From contig DASYZE010000064.1 in NCBI GenBank assembly GCA_035946625.1, positions 75,434-139,433 of the forward strand: DNA of 64,000 bases, in the 5' to 3' direction. Positions 8,598 through 17,288 of the stretch are shown one piece after another. Below the pieces are notes generated by a model, which saw only the letters and a program-made list of their open reading frames with translations, had not been told where the DNA came from and did no database searches. The stretch's first letter is position 1. Each line of letters opens with the position of its first letter. The position numbers and the translations under genes were made by a program. This DNA comes from DASYXZ01 sp035946625. GTDB taxonomy: Bacteria; Acidobacteriota; Terriglobia; UBA7540.

Positions 8598-9344
8598 TCA
8601 AAGATCGGGGCCGTTTTCGCGCCGCGGCAGGGCAGGGCCGTTTTGATAGACCGAGGGTGGATCGATTTCGTCGTTCCGGAAGGTGAGCGGAGCGGACAAT
8701 TGAAGCTCCAGATTAGTGCCGGAAGGTAACACGATTTCCTTGCCCCGCGAGGCGAGGACCCAGATCAATCCCCCGGCCGCGCCGGCGGCGCTGCCAATGC
8801 CCAATCCTTTTCCAACACTGTGGGCCCCGGCGCCGGCGATGGCGCCGATTTCGGTTCCGGTAATGGTGGTTTCCGCCACCTTGCCGGCGTCTTCGCCCTT
8901 GGAGGACTCGCCCTCGATTTTTGATTCCTTTGGTTTGAAGCCTTCTTTCCCATTGCCCGCAAATCCGGAAAGGGTTGCCCGCAGGGTCCGCGTTGTACCG
9001 CTGGCCAGAGTGATGTAATCGAAGCGCAGCCCAATCTGCGCTTTGCCTTTGACGCGCCCGGGGCGGATCACCTGGGTGACCGAGCCTTTGATGTAAGTTC
9101 CCACCGGAATCACAATGCGGTTGCCCACCGTGATGGGGTAAATTGTTTCGCAATAGATCGCCTGACCTACCGAGGCAGTCCGCGTACTGATGGTGTTCTT
9201 GAGCACGATGGGGATGGTGGTGTCCGCGGGTACCACGACTTTGGATTGGGTTTGATTCAGCACCTGGGTCTGCCCGAGGGCGAGCGCGCTGGAGGCCACC
9301 AGCACGATCCCCACCATCCATCGATCAAGCCTGGAAATGTTCAT
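8598..9344 (-). CDS. exported TrbI-like glycine-zipper protein
   Basis: 248 residues. A signal peptide (about 1-24, ending ALALGQ) leads to a beta-rich region, PADTTIPIVLKNTISTRTASVGQ, then GNRIVIPVGTYIKGSVT. This resembles the TrbI/VirB10 C-terminal barrel, although no conjugation genes are nearby. A Gly/Ala-rich segment (about residues 165-195, GTEIGAIAGAGAHSVGKG) looks like a glycine zipper, followed by a hydrophobic strand and another beta segment. It is a distant paralog of the protein at 43688-44449. Probably periplasmic or outer-membrane-associated; function unknown. Confidence 0.65.
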   Translation of the reverse strand: MNISRLDRWMVGIVLVASSALALGQTQVLNQTQSKVVVPADTTIPIVLKNTISTRTASVGQAIYCETIYPITVGNRIVIPVGTYIKGSVTQVIRPGRVKGKAQIGLRFDYITLASGTTRTLRATLSGFAGNGKEGFKPKESKIEGESSKGEDAGKVAETTITGTEIGAIAGAGAHSVGKGLGIGSAAGAAGGLIWVLASRGKEIVLPSGTNLELQLSAPLTFRNDEIDPPSVYQNGPALPRRENGPDL

Positions 9345-9462
9345 TGGACACCTCGATTAATCCCTTTAATCTTCCTCAACTATGATGGACAACAGGGATA
9401 ACGCGTTGCTTTATTGACCGGAGAAACCCACACCACATAGTTACCGAGCAACCTTAAATAAT

Positions 9463-10842
9463 TCAGGAGCCTGCCAGACCCAGAGCAGACTCAATTGCTC
9501 CGGCAATCACACCGGCGTGACGTTCCACGAGTCCGGCCTCTTCCGCTTCCACCATCACCCGCGCCAGAGGTTCCGTTCCGGAATAACGAACCACCACGCG
9601 CCCGCGACTGCCCACTTCGCGGCGAAACTCGGAGACAGCATGATTCACTTCGGGAATGGATTCGAGCGGCCGCCTTTCCCGCACTCGGACGTTTCGAATC
9701 ATCTGCGGAAATGGCCTGAGCGGACTCACGATCTCGCTGAAAGATTTTCCAGATTCGACGAGCACGCGCAGGATTTGCAGCAGGGTTATGATTCCATCGC
9801 CGGCCAGGGAGATATCAGAAAATATCACGTGGCCGGAAGGTTCGCCTCCCAGATTGATCCCCGAGCGCCTCATTTCCTCGAGCACATATTTATCACCCAC
9901 TGCAGTTCGCTTGAGATTGATGCCGTGTCGGCCGAGCGCCAGCTCCAGGCCGAAGTTGGTCATCAGGGTGCCCACCACGGCGCCACCTTTGAGGATGCCA
10001 CGTTGCTGAAAGAACGTGGCCACCGTATACAGCACATAGTCCCCATCAACGATTCGACCTTCGCGCGTGGAAAAAATGGCCCGGTCCGCGTCACCATCAA
10101 AAGCCACTCCGAGGTCGGCGGCGGATTCGCGGGTTGCCTCCGCCATATGATTGGGATGGAGCGAGCCGCATTCCAGGTTAATGTTTTGGCCGTCGGCGTC
10201 CGAGTTGAGGATGCGAGCTTCAATGCCCAGCCGCCGCAAGAGACGAGGGGCGACACGCGAGGCGGACCCGTTCCCGCAATCCGCCACCAGGCGGAACTTT
10301 GAGAACTGCGGTGCGGATGGAAACAAGCCCACCAGGAATTCCAGATAGTCATCCAATAGTTGGGGCACCGGATCAATCTCGGCCTCAGTTGCCTTATCTG
10401 GAATCGCCGCGCGGAATTCTGCCAGCGACGCCTCGATGTCCAGTTCCAGCGACTCCGAGAGCTTCATCCCAGAATCGGAAAGTAGTTTGATCCCATTATC
10501 CTGGTAGGGATTATGAGAAGCGGACACCATCACGCCACCCGCAAATCCATGCCGCAGGGTCAGAAAGGCCACGCCCGGCGTGGTGATTACGCCCGCATAG
10601 GCCACTTCGACTGAACTTGATCGCAGGCCAGCCGCCATGGTTTGAGAAATCCAGGCGCTGGATTCACGAGTGTCTTCCCCCAAAACCACGCGCAGCGGGC
10701 GCGCCGCAACGTGCTTTTGCAAAACAATTCCCAAAGCCCGGCCCAATTTAAAAATAGTCTCACGATCCAGGGGAAATTGACCTGCCACGCCGCGCACACC
10801 GTCGGTGCCGAAGAGTTGGGGCTTGTCGGCCATCGCGTTCAT
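9463..10842 (-). CDS. glmM: phosphoglucosamine mutase
   Basis: 459 residues, full length for GlmM. It interconverts glucosamine-6-phosphate and glucosamine-1-phosphate on the way to UDP-GlcNAc for peptidoglycan and lipopolysaccharide. Visible are FGTDGVRG at the start, the active-site SASHNP with the phosphorylated Ser109, the metal-binding DGDADR (in VAFDGDADRAIF), the sugar-binding GGEPSGH, and the phosphate-binding RYSGTEPLARVM near the end. It stands alone on the minus strand, upstream of a small P-loop gene. Start at the first ATG; a second ATG three codons later is also possible. Confidence 0.95.
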   Translation of the reverse strand: MNAMADKPQLFGTDGVRGVAGQFPLDRETIFKLGRALGIVLQKHVAARPLRVVLGEDTRESSAWISQTMAAGLRSSSVEVAYAGVITTPGVAFLTLRHGFAGGVMVSASHNPYQDNGIKLLSDSGMKLSESLELDIEASLAEFRAAIPDKATEAEIDPVPQLLDDYLEFLVGLFPSAPQFSKFRLVADCGNGSASRVAPRLLRRLGIEARILNSDADGQNINLECGSLHPNHMAEATRESAADLGVAFDGDADRAIFSTREGRIVDGDYVLYTVATFFQQRGILKGGAVVGTLMTNFGLELALGRHGINLKRTAVGDKYVLEEMRRSGINLGGEPSGHVIFSDISLAGDGIITLLQILRVLVESGKSFSEIVSPLRPFPQMIRNVRVRERRPLESIPEVNHAVSEFRREVGSRGRVVVRYSGTEPLARVMVEAEEAGLVERHAGVIAGAIESALGLAGS

Positions 10843-10957
10843 AGTACAGTATTCGTCCGCGTTAGAGTTCGGCGTCGCGCAAAAAACAGCCGGGCCAGCG
10901 GCGGCACGATCGCGATTCGATTGGCCGCCGTTCCCGAAAGGCCTGGTGGGTGGTGGA

Positions 10958-11464
10958 TCATTTTGAAATCCAACCGGCCTTGATCAACATTTCTTGTGCA
11001 ACCTCGGTCAATGAGCGATTCTCGCTGGTGAGCGCGAAATCCTCCAGTCTCGCCCGGTCAAGAATGGAATTCAATTTGGCGACGCGAGCAACATAGCGCC
11101 CACGCGATACATCTGATTCGCGCATCCTGACGCGTTGCTCCATCGTTTCGATGCTGGCAATAAGGCGGCAGACGACTGTGTTTGCGGCTGAAATCGCCCC
11201 GCGACAGAGTTCAAGCTCGGCGGGACCTTCCACGGCACGCGCCAACAAGACTCGCTTGACGCCGAGGGAAGCATAGTTTTCGCAGACGGACCGAAGATTG
11301 CAGTACATCACCTCATCGTTGCCTGTCGCGGAGGGAAGACGGGCGAGCCCGAGTGCATCCAGGTCGATGGCCGCATGGGCAATGCTGCGCAGTGCAAGGA
11401 TGTCCGACGCTTCGGCCAGAACACTTGTCTTGCCCGACCCCATCGTACCCGTAATGATCAGCAA
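10958..11464 (-). CDS. P-loop nucleotide-binding protein (small kinase-like)
   Basis: 168 residues beginning with a Walker A loop, GTMGSGKTS (about residues 6-14). AAIDLDALGLARLP gives an acidic strand like that of shikimate/adenylylsulfate-type kinases, and the C-terminal half has paired arginines (RVRMRESDVSRGRY) suggestive of a lid. The fold is a small nucleoside/metabolite kinase, but the substrate cannot be named. The start is TTG at 11464, directly before the P-loop strand. The intergenic spacing to glmM is about 115 bases, so co-transcription is possible. Confidence 0.6.
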   Translation of the reverse strand: MLIITGTMGSGKTSVLAEASDILALRSIAHAAIDLDALGLARLPSATGNDEVMYCNLRSVCENYASLGVKRVLLARAVEGPAELELCRGAISAANTVVCRLIASIETMEQRVRMRESDVSRGRYVARVAKLNSILDRARLEDFALTSENRSLTEVAQEMLIKAGWISK

Positions 11465-11769
11465 TGACTCCGTAGTTGCGCCACCCCTGTCAATCGTACC
11501 ATAAGCTCCCAGCTCTTAGGTTTGCATAACAATCAACCTGATCCGCCACGGCCCGGATTATTTCCTTGACGGCAGCACCTGCTTTCATTTAGTGTAGTAA
11601 CTTGATAGATCTAAGTGAATAGCGTGTATACTTCCAACAAGGCGTTTTTGGACTTACGAATATTCGGCGCTACCTCCCTGTCCCGCGTCGTCTCATCCAC
11701 CTTTATGTGTTGTCGATAGAACCTTGTCCGTCTTCTCCGAATTTCACCATTCAACAGTAGAAAGGCAAA
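11465..11769. other. intergenic region with a weak promoter candidate
   Basis: A 305-base gap between two divergent genes. Towards the TSUP gene there is TTGATA (11602-11607) followed 17 bases later by TGTATA (11625-11630), a plausible but weak sigma-70 pair about 140 bases before the start codon. No RNA gene or repeat was recognised. Confidence 0.3.
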
Positions 11770-12540
11770 ATGGATATTAAGCTCGCATTCTTGGGTTTTG
11801 TTGTTGGCATTCTCGTCGGCCTCACGGGCATGGGCGGTGGGGCCGTGATGACCCCCATGCTCATATTGCTGGGCTGGGCCAAGCCTGTTATTGCGGTGGG
11901 CACTGACCTCGTTTGGAGCTCGATAACCAAAGCCTTTGGCGCCTTCGTGCACTATCGCCAGCAAACAGTCGACTTTAAGATTGTAAGACGCCTCGTCCTT
12001 GGCAGTATTCCCGGCGCCCTGGTGGGACTGGCGCTTCTGGCCTACCTGCGAATTCAAGGCGGCGATGCGATGGACAAGCTCGTGGTCCGCATGTTGGGAG
12101 TCGCCCTGATGTCCGTGGCCCTGACTTTATTGTTCCGGACGTTTCGAGGCTCATCCGCCCATACCAGAAGCGAGTTGGCCGTTTGCAATGGTCCTCAGTG
12201 GGTAACTTCCGTCCTCGGCGCCGTGGTTGGCTTTTTGGTGAGTCTCACCTCTGTGGGCAGTGGCAGCCTGATCATCGCGTGCCTAATTGCAAATTATCCC
12301 GGAACTCCGTTGAAGCGAATTGTCGGTTCGGACATTGTTCACGCGTTATTTCTGGTGGGGATTTCCGCCCTGGGCCACATGGGGATCGTGAGCATTAATG
12401 TTAGCTTGCTGGCGGGACTTTTAATCGGGTCTGTCCCCGGCGTTTGGATCGGAAGCAAAATGAGTGCGCATTTCCCGGAGAAGATATTACGGCCCGTACT
12501 CGGAACCACGCTCCTCTTCCTCGGTTACAAGCTTCTGTGA
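11770..12540 (+). CDS. TSUP (TauE/SafE) family membrane permease
   Basis: 256 residues with about eight hydrophobic helices in two homologous halves. The N-terminal GLTGMGGGAVMTPMLILLG and the second-half GFLVSLTSVGSGSLI are the paired TSUP signatures. The family exports or imports sulfite, sulfoacetate or related sulfur anions at the inner membrane. A link to the sulfite dehydrogenase about 40 kb away is possible but unsupported by position. AAAGG lies five bases before the ATG. Confidence 0.85.
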   Translation: MDIKLAFLGFVVGILVGLTGMGGGAVMTPMLILLGWAKPVIAVGTDLVWSSITKAFGAFVHYRQQTVDFKIVRRLVLGSIPGALVGLALLAYLRIQGGDAMDKLVVRMLGVALMSVALTLLFRTFRGSSAHTRSELAVCNGPQWVTSVLGAVVGFLVSLTSVGSGSLIIACLIANYPGTPLKRIVGSDIVHALFLVGISALGHMGIVSINVSLLAGLLIGSVPGVWIGSKMSAHFPEKILRPVLGTTLLFLGYKLL

Positions 12541-12555
12541 TTCTTTAAAGATTAC

Positions 12556-13542
12556 TCAAGCTAGCTCCCCGGCGCTTAAAACGGCGTCCGCTATTCGCAC
12601 CGCCGGGATAACAGATTCCACATCGTGTACGCGAACGATATGCGCGCCCGCCAGAATGCTCGCGACCACTGCGGCCGCATCACCCAGGTTCATCAGCCTC
12701 AGGGCTTCGCGATCCCACGCCAAACCCTTGTTCGTTTTTTTCGTAATAAGCTTCCAATCGTGAGCCGGGGACGATTTCGATTCGCCCTTCGCCCCTATAG
12801 ACCCTTTCGAATCCCCCAATCCTTCACCGGCTACGACGGCTTGGACGAAAGATTTTCGCGAAGTCCCAACCATGACCGGGAGGCCAAAACTATACAGGCG
12901 GTCGATTTCAGCGAGGATTTCGTAATTCTGGCGGCGAGTCTTGCCAAAGCCCAGCCCCGGGTCAATGATCAATTGGGAGTGGTAAACTCCGCAATCGAGC
13001 GCCGTTTGAATGGACCACGCCAGGCCACCCCACACCGACCGCCAGATCGATCGTGCGAATGGTTTTTGTTGCATGGTTTCGGGGCGCCCGCGGAGGTGCA
13101 TCAGGATCAGGGCAGTGCGATGGCGGCGCGCTACCTTGGCAAGGCTCGGATCATACCGCAATCCGCTTACGTCGTTCACGATGGTGGCCCCGGCCCGAAC
13201 CGCCTCCTCCGCCACTCGAGCCTTGGTGGTGTCGATGGAAATCGGAACCGAAGGCAGCTTCCGATGCAGTGCTTGAATAACAGGAACGACCCGGCGCAAT
13301 TCCTCTTCCAGCTGAACAGCTTCGGACCCGGGTCGTGTGGACTCTCCCCCCACGTCGATCCAATCGGCTCCTGTCCTCGCCAATTCAACTCCGTGTTGAA
13401 CGGCCTTCTGAAAAGAGAAATAGCGGCCACCATCGGAAAAAGAATCGGGCGTCACGTTGAGCACGCCCATGACGATGGTTCGCTCTCCCAAGCCCATCTT
13501 GCGCCGGCCGATGGTGATTTCGAATTTGCGGCGCGGAATCAT
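12556..13542 (-). CDS. folP: dihydropteroate synthase
   Basis: About 328 residues. It condenses p-aminobenzoate with dihydropterin pyrophosphate in folate synthesis. Motifs: VMGVLNVTPDSFSDGG, GGESTRPGS, an IVNDVSG strand, DPGLGFGKT, GTSRKSF, and the final IVRVHDV. Between GTSRKSF and the last helix there is a low-complexity insertion of roughly 40 residues (Gly/Ser/Lys-rich, then HDWKLITKKTNKG), which the usual 270-280 aa enzyme lacks. The start is placed at ATG 13542 by family alignment; the open frame reaches GTG 13599. It follows the aquaglyceroporin gene on the same strand. Confidence 0.9.
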   Translation of the reverse strand: MIPRRKFEITIGRRKMGLGERTIVMGVLNVTPDSFSDGGRYFSFQKAVQHGVELARTGADWIDVGGESTRPGSEAVQLEEELRRVVPVIQALHRKLPSVPISIDTTKARVAEEAVRAGATIVNDVSGLRYDPSLAKVARRHRTALILMHLRGRPETMQQKPFARSIWRSVWGGLAWSIQTALDCGVYHSQLIIDPGLGFGKTRRQNYEILAEIDRLYSFGLPVMVGTSRKSFVQAVVAGEGLGDSKGSIGAKGESKSSPAHDWKLITKKTNKGLAWDREALRLMNLGDAAAVVASILAGAHIVRVHDVESVIPAVRIADAVLSAGELA

Positions 13543-13605
13543 CGGGTCAAAAGTGCAAAACTCCAAGCCTCGCTTTGAGTGCATCAAAAATGTCTGCACC
13601 GCGGT

Positions 13606-14322
13606 TTAAGAAGGAAACAACCAGCCGTACGCGGCAGCGCCGATAACTCCGCCGATGAGCGGGCCGGCAATCGGCACCCACGCATAGCTCCAGTCGGACC
13701 CGCCCTTGTTGGGAATGGGCAACAGCGCGTGCGCGATGCGCGGCGCCAGATCGCGAGCTGGATTAATAGCGTAGCCCGTGGGCCCGCCGAGGGAGAGTCC
13801 GATGGCCCAAACCAGGAAGCCCACCAGCAGTGGTGTCAATCCGGAGTCATTGGGAGGTTTGTTGGCGCCGAGCGCCAGCACCCCAAACACCAGCACGAAA
13901 GTTCCAATCACTTCGGTGAGGAGGTTGGCCGGCAGATTGCGAATGGCGGGCGCGGTGGCAAAGACGGCTAGCTTCAGGCCGGGGTCCGTGGTCTCGCGCC
14001 AGTGCGGCAAATACGCCAGCCACACCAACACCGCTCCTATAAGCGCGCCCACCATCTGGCCGCCGAGGTAAGCGGGTACATCAGCCCAGGCAAGCTTTCC
14101 GGTCAGGGCGAGGCTGAGAGTCACAGCAGGATTGATGTGCGCTCCGCTGACGCGCCCCACAGCGTACACGGCCATGGCCACTCCGAGCGCCCAACCGGTG
14201 GTGATTACAATCCATCCGGAATTTTCCGCCTTCGATTTTTTTAAAACCACGCCCGCCACCACGCCGTCTCCGAACACGATGAGAAGCATGGTGCCCACCA
14301 ACTCTGCCACAAACAGTTTCAT
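13606..14322 (-). CDS. glpF: glycerol facilitator (MIP family)
   Basis: 238 residues, six transmembrane helices and the two half-helix pore motifs: NPA in AHINPAVT (about 64-66) and NPARD in YAINPARDLAPR (about 187-191). The aspartate after the second NPAR is the hallmark of aquaglyceroporins rather than strict water channels, and the enlarged loop TTDPGLKLAVFATAP also fits. It would let glycerol and small polyols into the cell; a glycerol kinase gene lies at 50531-52015. ATG 14322 is chosen because AAGGAGGGG precedes it, rather than upstream codons reaching 14418. Confidence 0.85.
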   Translation of the reverse strand: MKLFVAELVGTMLLIVFGDGVVAGVVLKKSKAENSGWIVITTGWALGVAMAVYAVGRVSGAHINPAVTLSLALTGKLAWADVPAYLGGQMVGALIGAVLVWLAYLPHWRETTDPGLKLAVFATAPAIRNLPANLLTEVIGTFVLVFGVLALGANKPPNDSGLTPLLVGFLVWAIGLSLGGPTGYAINPARDLAPRIAHALLPIPNKGGSDWSYAWVPIAGPLIGGVIGAAAYGWLFPS

Positions 14323-14507
14323 TGCCCGTCCCCTCCTTGATCTTTCAAATGAGCCACGACCAGGGGTGGTGAGATTATGAGGGATGAGTGCCGGGCCCGC
14401 CAAGCGGGTTTTTGCCATAGGGCATCCAAAGGGAGAGTGTCCGGCTTTTTTACATGAGCGAATAGACTCTAGACGTGCCGAGGGGTATATTAGGCGCGGA
14501 GGGCTCT

Positions 14508-14711
14508 ATGCGCGCCGACCGTGTGGAAGTTTCCTTTGACAAAACCAAAAACAATTGGGTGGTTCGGATTCAATCTGGCGAAGAAGTGATTCGCCGTCAT
14601 CGTGACATCCCGCAGAATGCTGATGACCAGGCGCTCCGCTTGGCGGCCCAAACGGCCGCACAGGATGAAGGGTACGAGGCGGATCTCGCAGCCATCACCA
14701 TTAAGCACTGA
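14508..14711 (+). CDS. small hypothetical protein
   Basis: 67 residues (MRADRVEVSFDKTKNNW...). A short beta-like segment with NWVVRIQSGEEVIRRHRDI is followed by a helix with ADDQALRLAAQTAAQDEGY, a pattern like small stress- or HspQ-like proteins of unknown function. GGAGG lies five bases before the ATG, which supports this start over 14475. No partner genes are evident. Confidence 0.55.
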   Translation: MRADRVEVSFDKTKNNWVVRIQSGEEVIRRHRDIPQNADDQALRLAAQTAAQDEGYEADLAAITIKH

Positions 14712-15001
14712 AGAGCCGCCTCGGATCGCTGCAAGTCAAATCAATCCTGCCGCCCGAGATAAGTGTGCGCTGGGGGGTGCGCCTACGCCCAAAGTGTTCC
14801 GTCCCTGATCCTCGACCATCGTCAACAAAAAAAAGCACCCCACCTCGACTCGAGGGAGTGAGAGAGAGTTCCTTCCGCATTTATTCCAGTCAGCATTATA
14901 ATTACGCGGAATATAATTTGACTATGAAATTAGCTGATGGCGATACTTTACTCGGGTGGACCAAAACAGTTATCCTCCCCGCGTGATTTGACCAAAGGAC
15001 A

Positions 15002-17122
15002 ATGGCAGAAACTCAACCAGTGCGTTCGATTTTCTTCAAATTGCGCGGCGCGTTTTCCATGGTCGTGTTGTCCCTTTTGGTCTTTCACCACGAGCTGGTT
15101 TCTCCCTCGTTGTGGGTGCTCGGCGCGGCTTACCTCGCTTCCAATATCATTATCATTGCTGTTCCCGCCTACTGGTTTGAGGATCCGCGCCTGGTCTACG
15201 CTGTTTTCTTGCTCGACCTGGGTGGTCTTTCCATAATTCTTTATTTTGTGTCCGGCTTCAAGACGGAATCCCTTTTCATCCTATATTTCACTGTTTTGAT
15301 GGCCACGCTTGGGGAAACCGTGGCGAAGAGTGTGGGCATCGCCCTCGCATCCTCAGCGCTTTATTTCTGGCTCCGGTTGACCCGGGGCGAAGAATTGCTC
15401 GGGGGCGTCGAATCGCTGCTGCGCATTCCACTTTTCTTTTTGACCGCCGTTTTATGCGGGTATTTGGCCCAGGAAGTCCGGAGACACAAGCAGAAGATCA
15501 GCCACCTTCACGAAATCCAAGGGGACCTGGAGGCGAGAATTGAAAGCACTTTCAAAGACCTGTCGCGGAGTGAGGACCTCCGATATGCCGCCCAGGAACT
15601 GGCCATGCGGTTCCGCGATTTGGTGCAGGACCTGAAGGCGATCGTGTGGGAAATGGATGTCCCCTCGTTTCGAATAACCTTCGTAAGCCAGCAGGCGGAG
15701 CGCGTTTTGGGGTTCCCCGTTGAAAATTGGCTGAGTAGCGCCGATTTTTGGAAGGACCATATATTTGCGGAAGATCGCGACCGGGTGATGGGGCAGTGGC
15801 AGACGGCAGTCGCAGAGAATAAGGATTACGACATTGAATACAGGGCTCTGGCAGCGGAAAATCGGTTGGTATGGCTTCGGGACATCATCCGCGTCGTGCG
15901 CGACCCTAGCGGAAAGGCTCGCCAGCTTCGCGGGGTGATCGTCGACATCACAGAAAAGAAACAATTGGAAGAGGAATTTCGACAGGCGCAAAAGATGGAA
16001 GCGGTGGGGCGTCTGGCGGGGGGAGTGGCCCATGACTTCAACAACCTGTTGACCATCATTACGGGTTATGCGCAGTTACTGCTGGAAAGATTGGCGCCCA
16101 GCGATCCAAACCGGGAATTCGTAGGCCAGATGCAGGCCGCCGGAGAGCGGGCGGCGGCGTTGACCCGGCGGCTTTTGGCTTTCAGCCGGCGCCAGGCGCT
16201 GGTGCTTGAAGTGCTGGACCTGAACAGCATTGTGACCAGCACCGAGAAGATGATGCGCCGCCTGATTGGCGAGGACATTGAATTGGTGACCATCCTGCCT
16301 GCGGTTCTTAGTGCGGTCAAGGCCGACGCGAGCCAGATCGAGCAAGTGATCATCAATCTGGCCGTGAACTCACGTGACGCGATGCCTCAGGGCGGCAAAC
16401 TCATCATCGAAACTGCCAACATTAATTTGGACCAGGCCTACGCCCAGATCCATGCGGCGGTTAAACCTGGTCCCTATGTGATGCTGGCCGTGAGTGACAC
16501 GGGAACGGGCATGGACACCCGGACGATGGCTCACATATTTGAGCCCTTTTTCACCACCAAAGAGAAAGGCAAAGGCACGGGCTTGGGACTGGCGACCGTT
16601 TATGGAATCGTTAAACAATGCGAAGGGTATATCTGGGTCTACAGCGAGCCGGGCCACGGGACCTCGTTTAAGGTATACCTGCCGCGAGCGGAGGAAATTA
16701 AAGGGGCAGTCCATTCTGTTGAGGTCCAGGCCCCAACGCCTCACGGTTCGGAAACTGTACTGTTGGTTGAGGACGAAGATGGAGTGCGTTCCCTGGTGCG
16801 GGGGATTCTGGAGGCGGGCGGTTACAAAGTGTTGGATGCGAATCGTCCTCTCAAGGCGTGGGCGACTTGCCAACAATTCGACGGGCCCATTCACTTGCTC
16901 CTGACCGATGTTGTAATGCCGCAAATGAACGGCCCGGATTTAGCGGAAAAACTGAAATTGTTGCGGCCGAATACCAAAGTCCTCTACATGTCAGGCTATA
17001 CCGACGGCGCCATTCTCTATCACGGCGTGTTGCAGCCGGGAACGCCATTCCTCCAAAAGCCCTTCTCGCCTGAAGTGTTGGCTCGAAAAGTGCGTGAAGT
17101 CTTGGATGCATCTGAGATCTGA
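15002..17122 (+). CDS. membrane hybrid sensor histidine kinase with C-terminal receiver
   Basis: 706 residues. An N-terminal membrane region of about five helices (1-160) is followed by a short coiled coil, a PAS/PAC domain (about 205-320) and a HisKA dimerisation domain with GGVAHDFNNLLT carrying His344. The HATPase domain has the N-box INLAVNSRDAMP, the DTGTGMD loop and FEPFFTTKEKGKGTGLGL, and a receiver follows (about 585-705) with VEDED, Asp636 in LLTDVVMPQ and Lys686. The signal is unknown. It lies alone; no cognate regulator gene is adjacent, so phosphotransfer may go through its own receiver. The ATG is close to AAAGGA, which is spaced tightly. Confidence 0.9.
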   Translation: MAETQPVRSIFFKLRGAFSMVVLSLLVFHHELVSPSLWVLGAAYLASNIIIIAVPAYWFEDPRLVYAVFLLDLGGLSIILYFVSGFKTESLFILYFTVLMATLGETVAKSVGIALASSALYFWLRLTRGEELLGGVESLLRIPLFFLTAVLCGYLAQEVRRHKQKISHLHEIQGDLEARIESTFKDLSRSEDLRYAAQELAMRFRDLVQDLKAIVWEMDVPSFRITFVSQQAERVLGFPVENWLSSADFWKDHIFAEDRDRVMGQWQTAVAENKDYDIEYRALAAENRLVWLRDIIRVVRDPSGKARQLRGVIVDITEKKQLEEEFRQAQKMEAVGRLAGGVAHDFNNLLTIITGYAQLLLERLAPSDPNREFVGQMQAAGERAAALTRRLLAFSRRQALVLEVLDLNSIVTSTEKMMRRLIGEDIELVTILPAVLSAVKADASQIEQVIINLAVNSRDAMPQGGKLIIETANINLDQAYAQIHAAVKPGPYVMLAVSDTGTGMDTRTMAHIFEPFFTTKEKGKGTGLGLATVYGIVKQCEGYIWVYSEPGHGTSFKVYLPRAEEIKGAVHSVEVQAPTPHGSETVLLVEDEDGVRSLVRGILEAGGYKVLDANRPLKAWATCQQFDGPIHLLLTDVVMPQMNGPDLAEKLKLLRPNTKVLYMSGYTDGAILYHGVLQPGTPFLQKPFSPEVLARKVREVLDASEI

Positions 17123-17288
17123 ACGGTTTCGTCCCCGCCATTCCACGGCGCCAGGCGGCCCGATTCTTCCTCGCGGGCGGGATGTCACTCAGCCGCGCAA
17201 TTCAAAAAGGTGTAGCTCAGTTTATTTGATGATCTTACTTGGTATCACGTTCACGCCGGGGGAATTGGCATAATCCAGCTTCTGCCGG

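Noticed and set aside
14820..14875. Hairpin followed by a T-run on the minus strand
   Set aside because: Arms pair imperfectly and no minus-strand gene would be terminated there.
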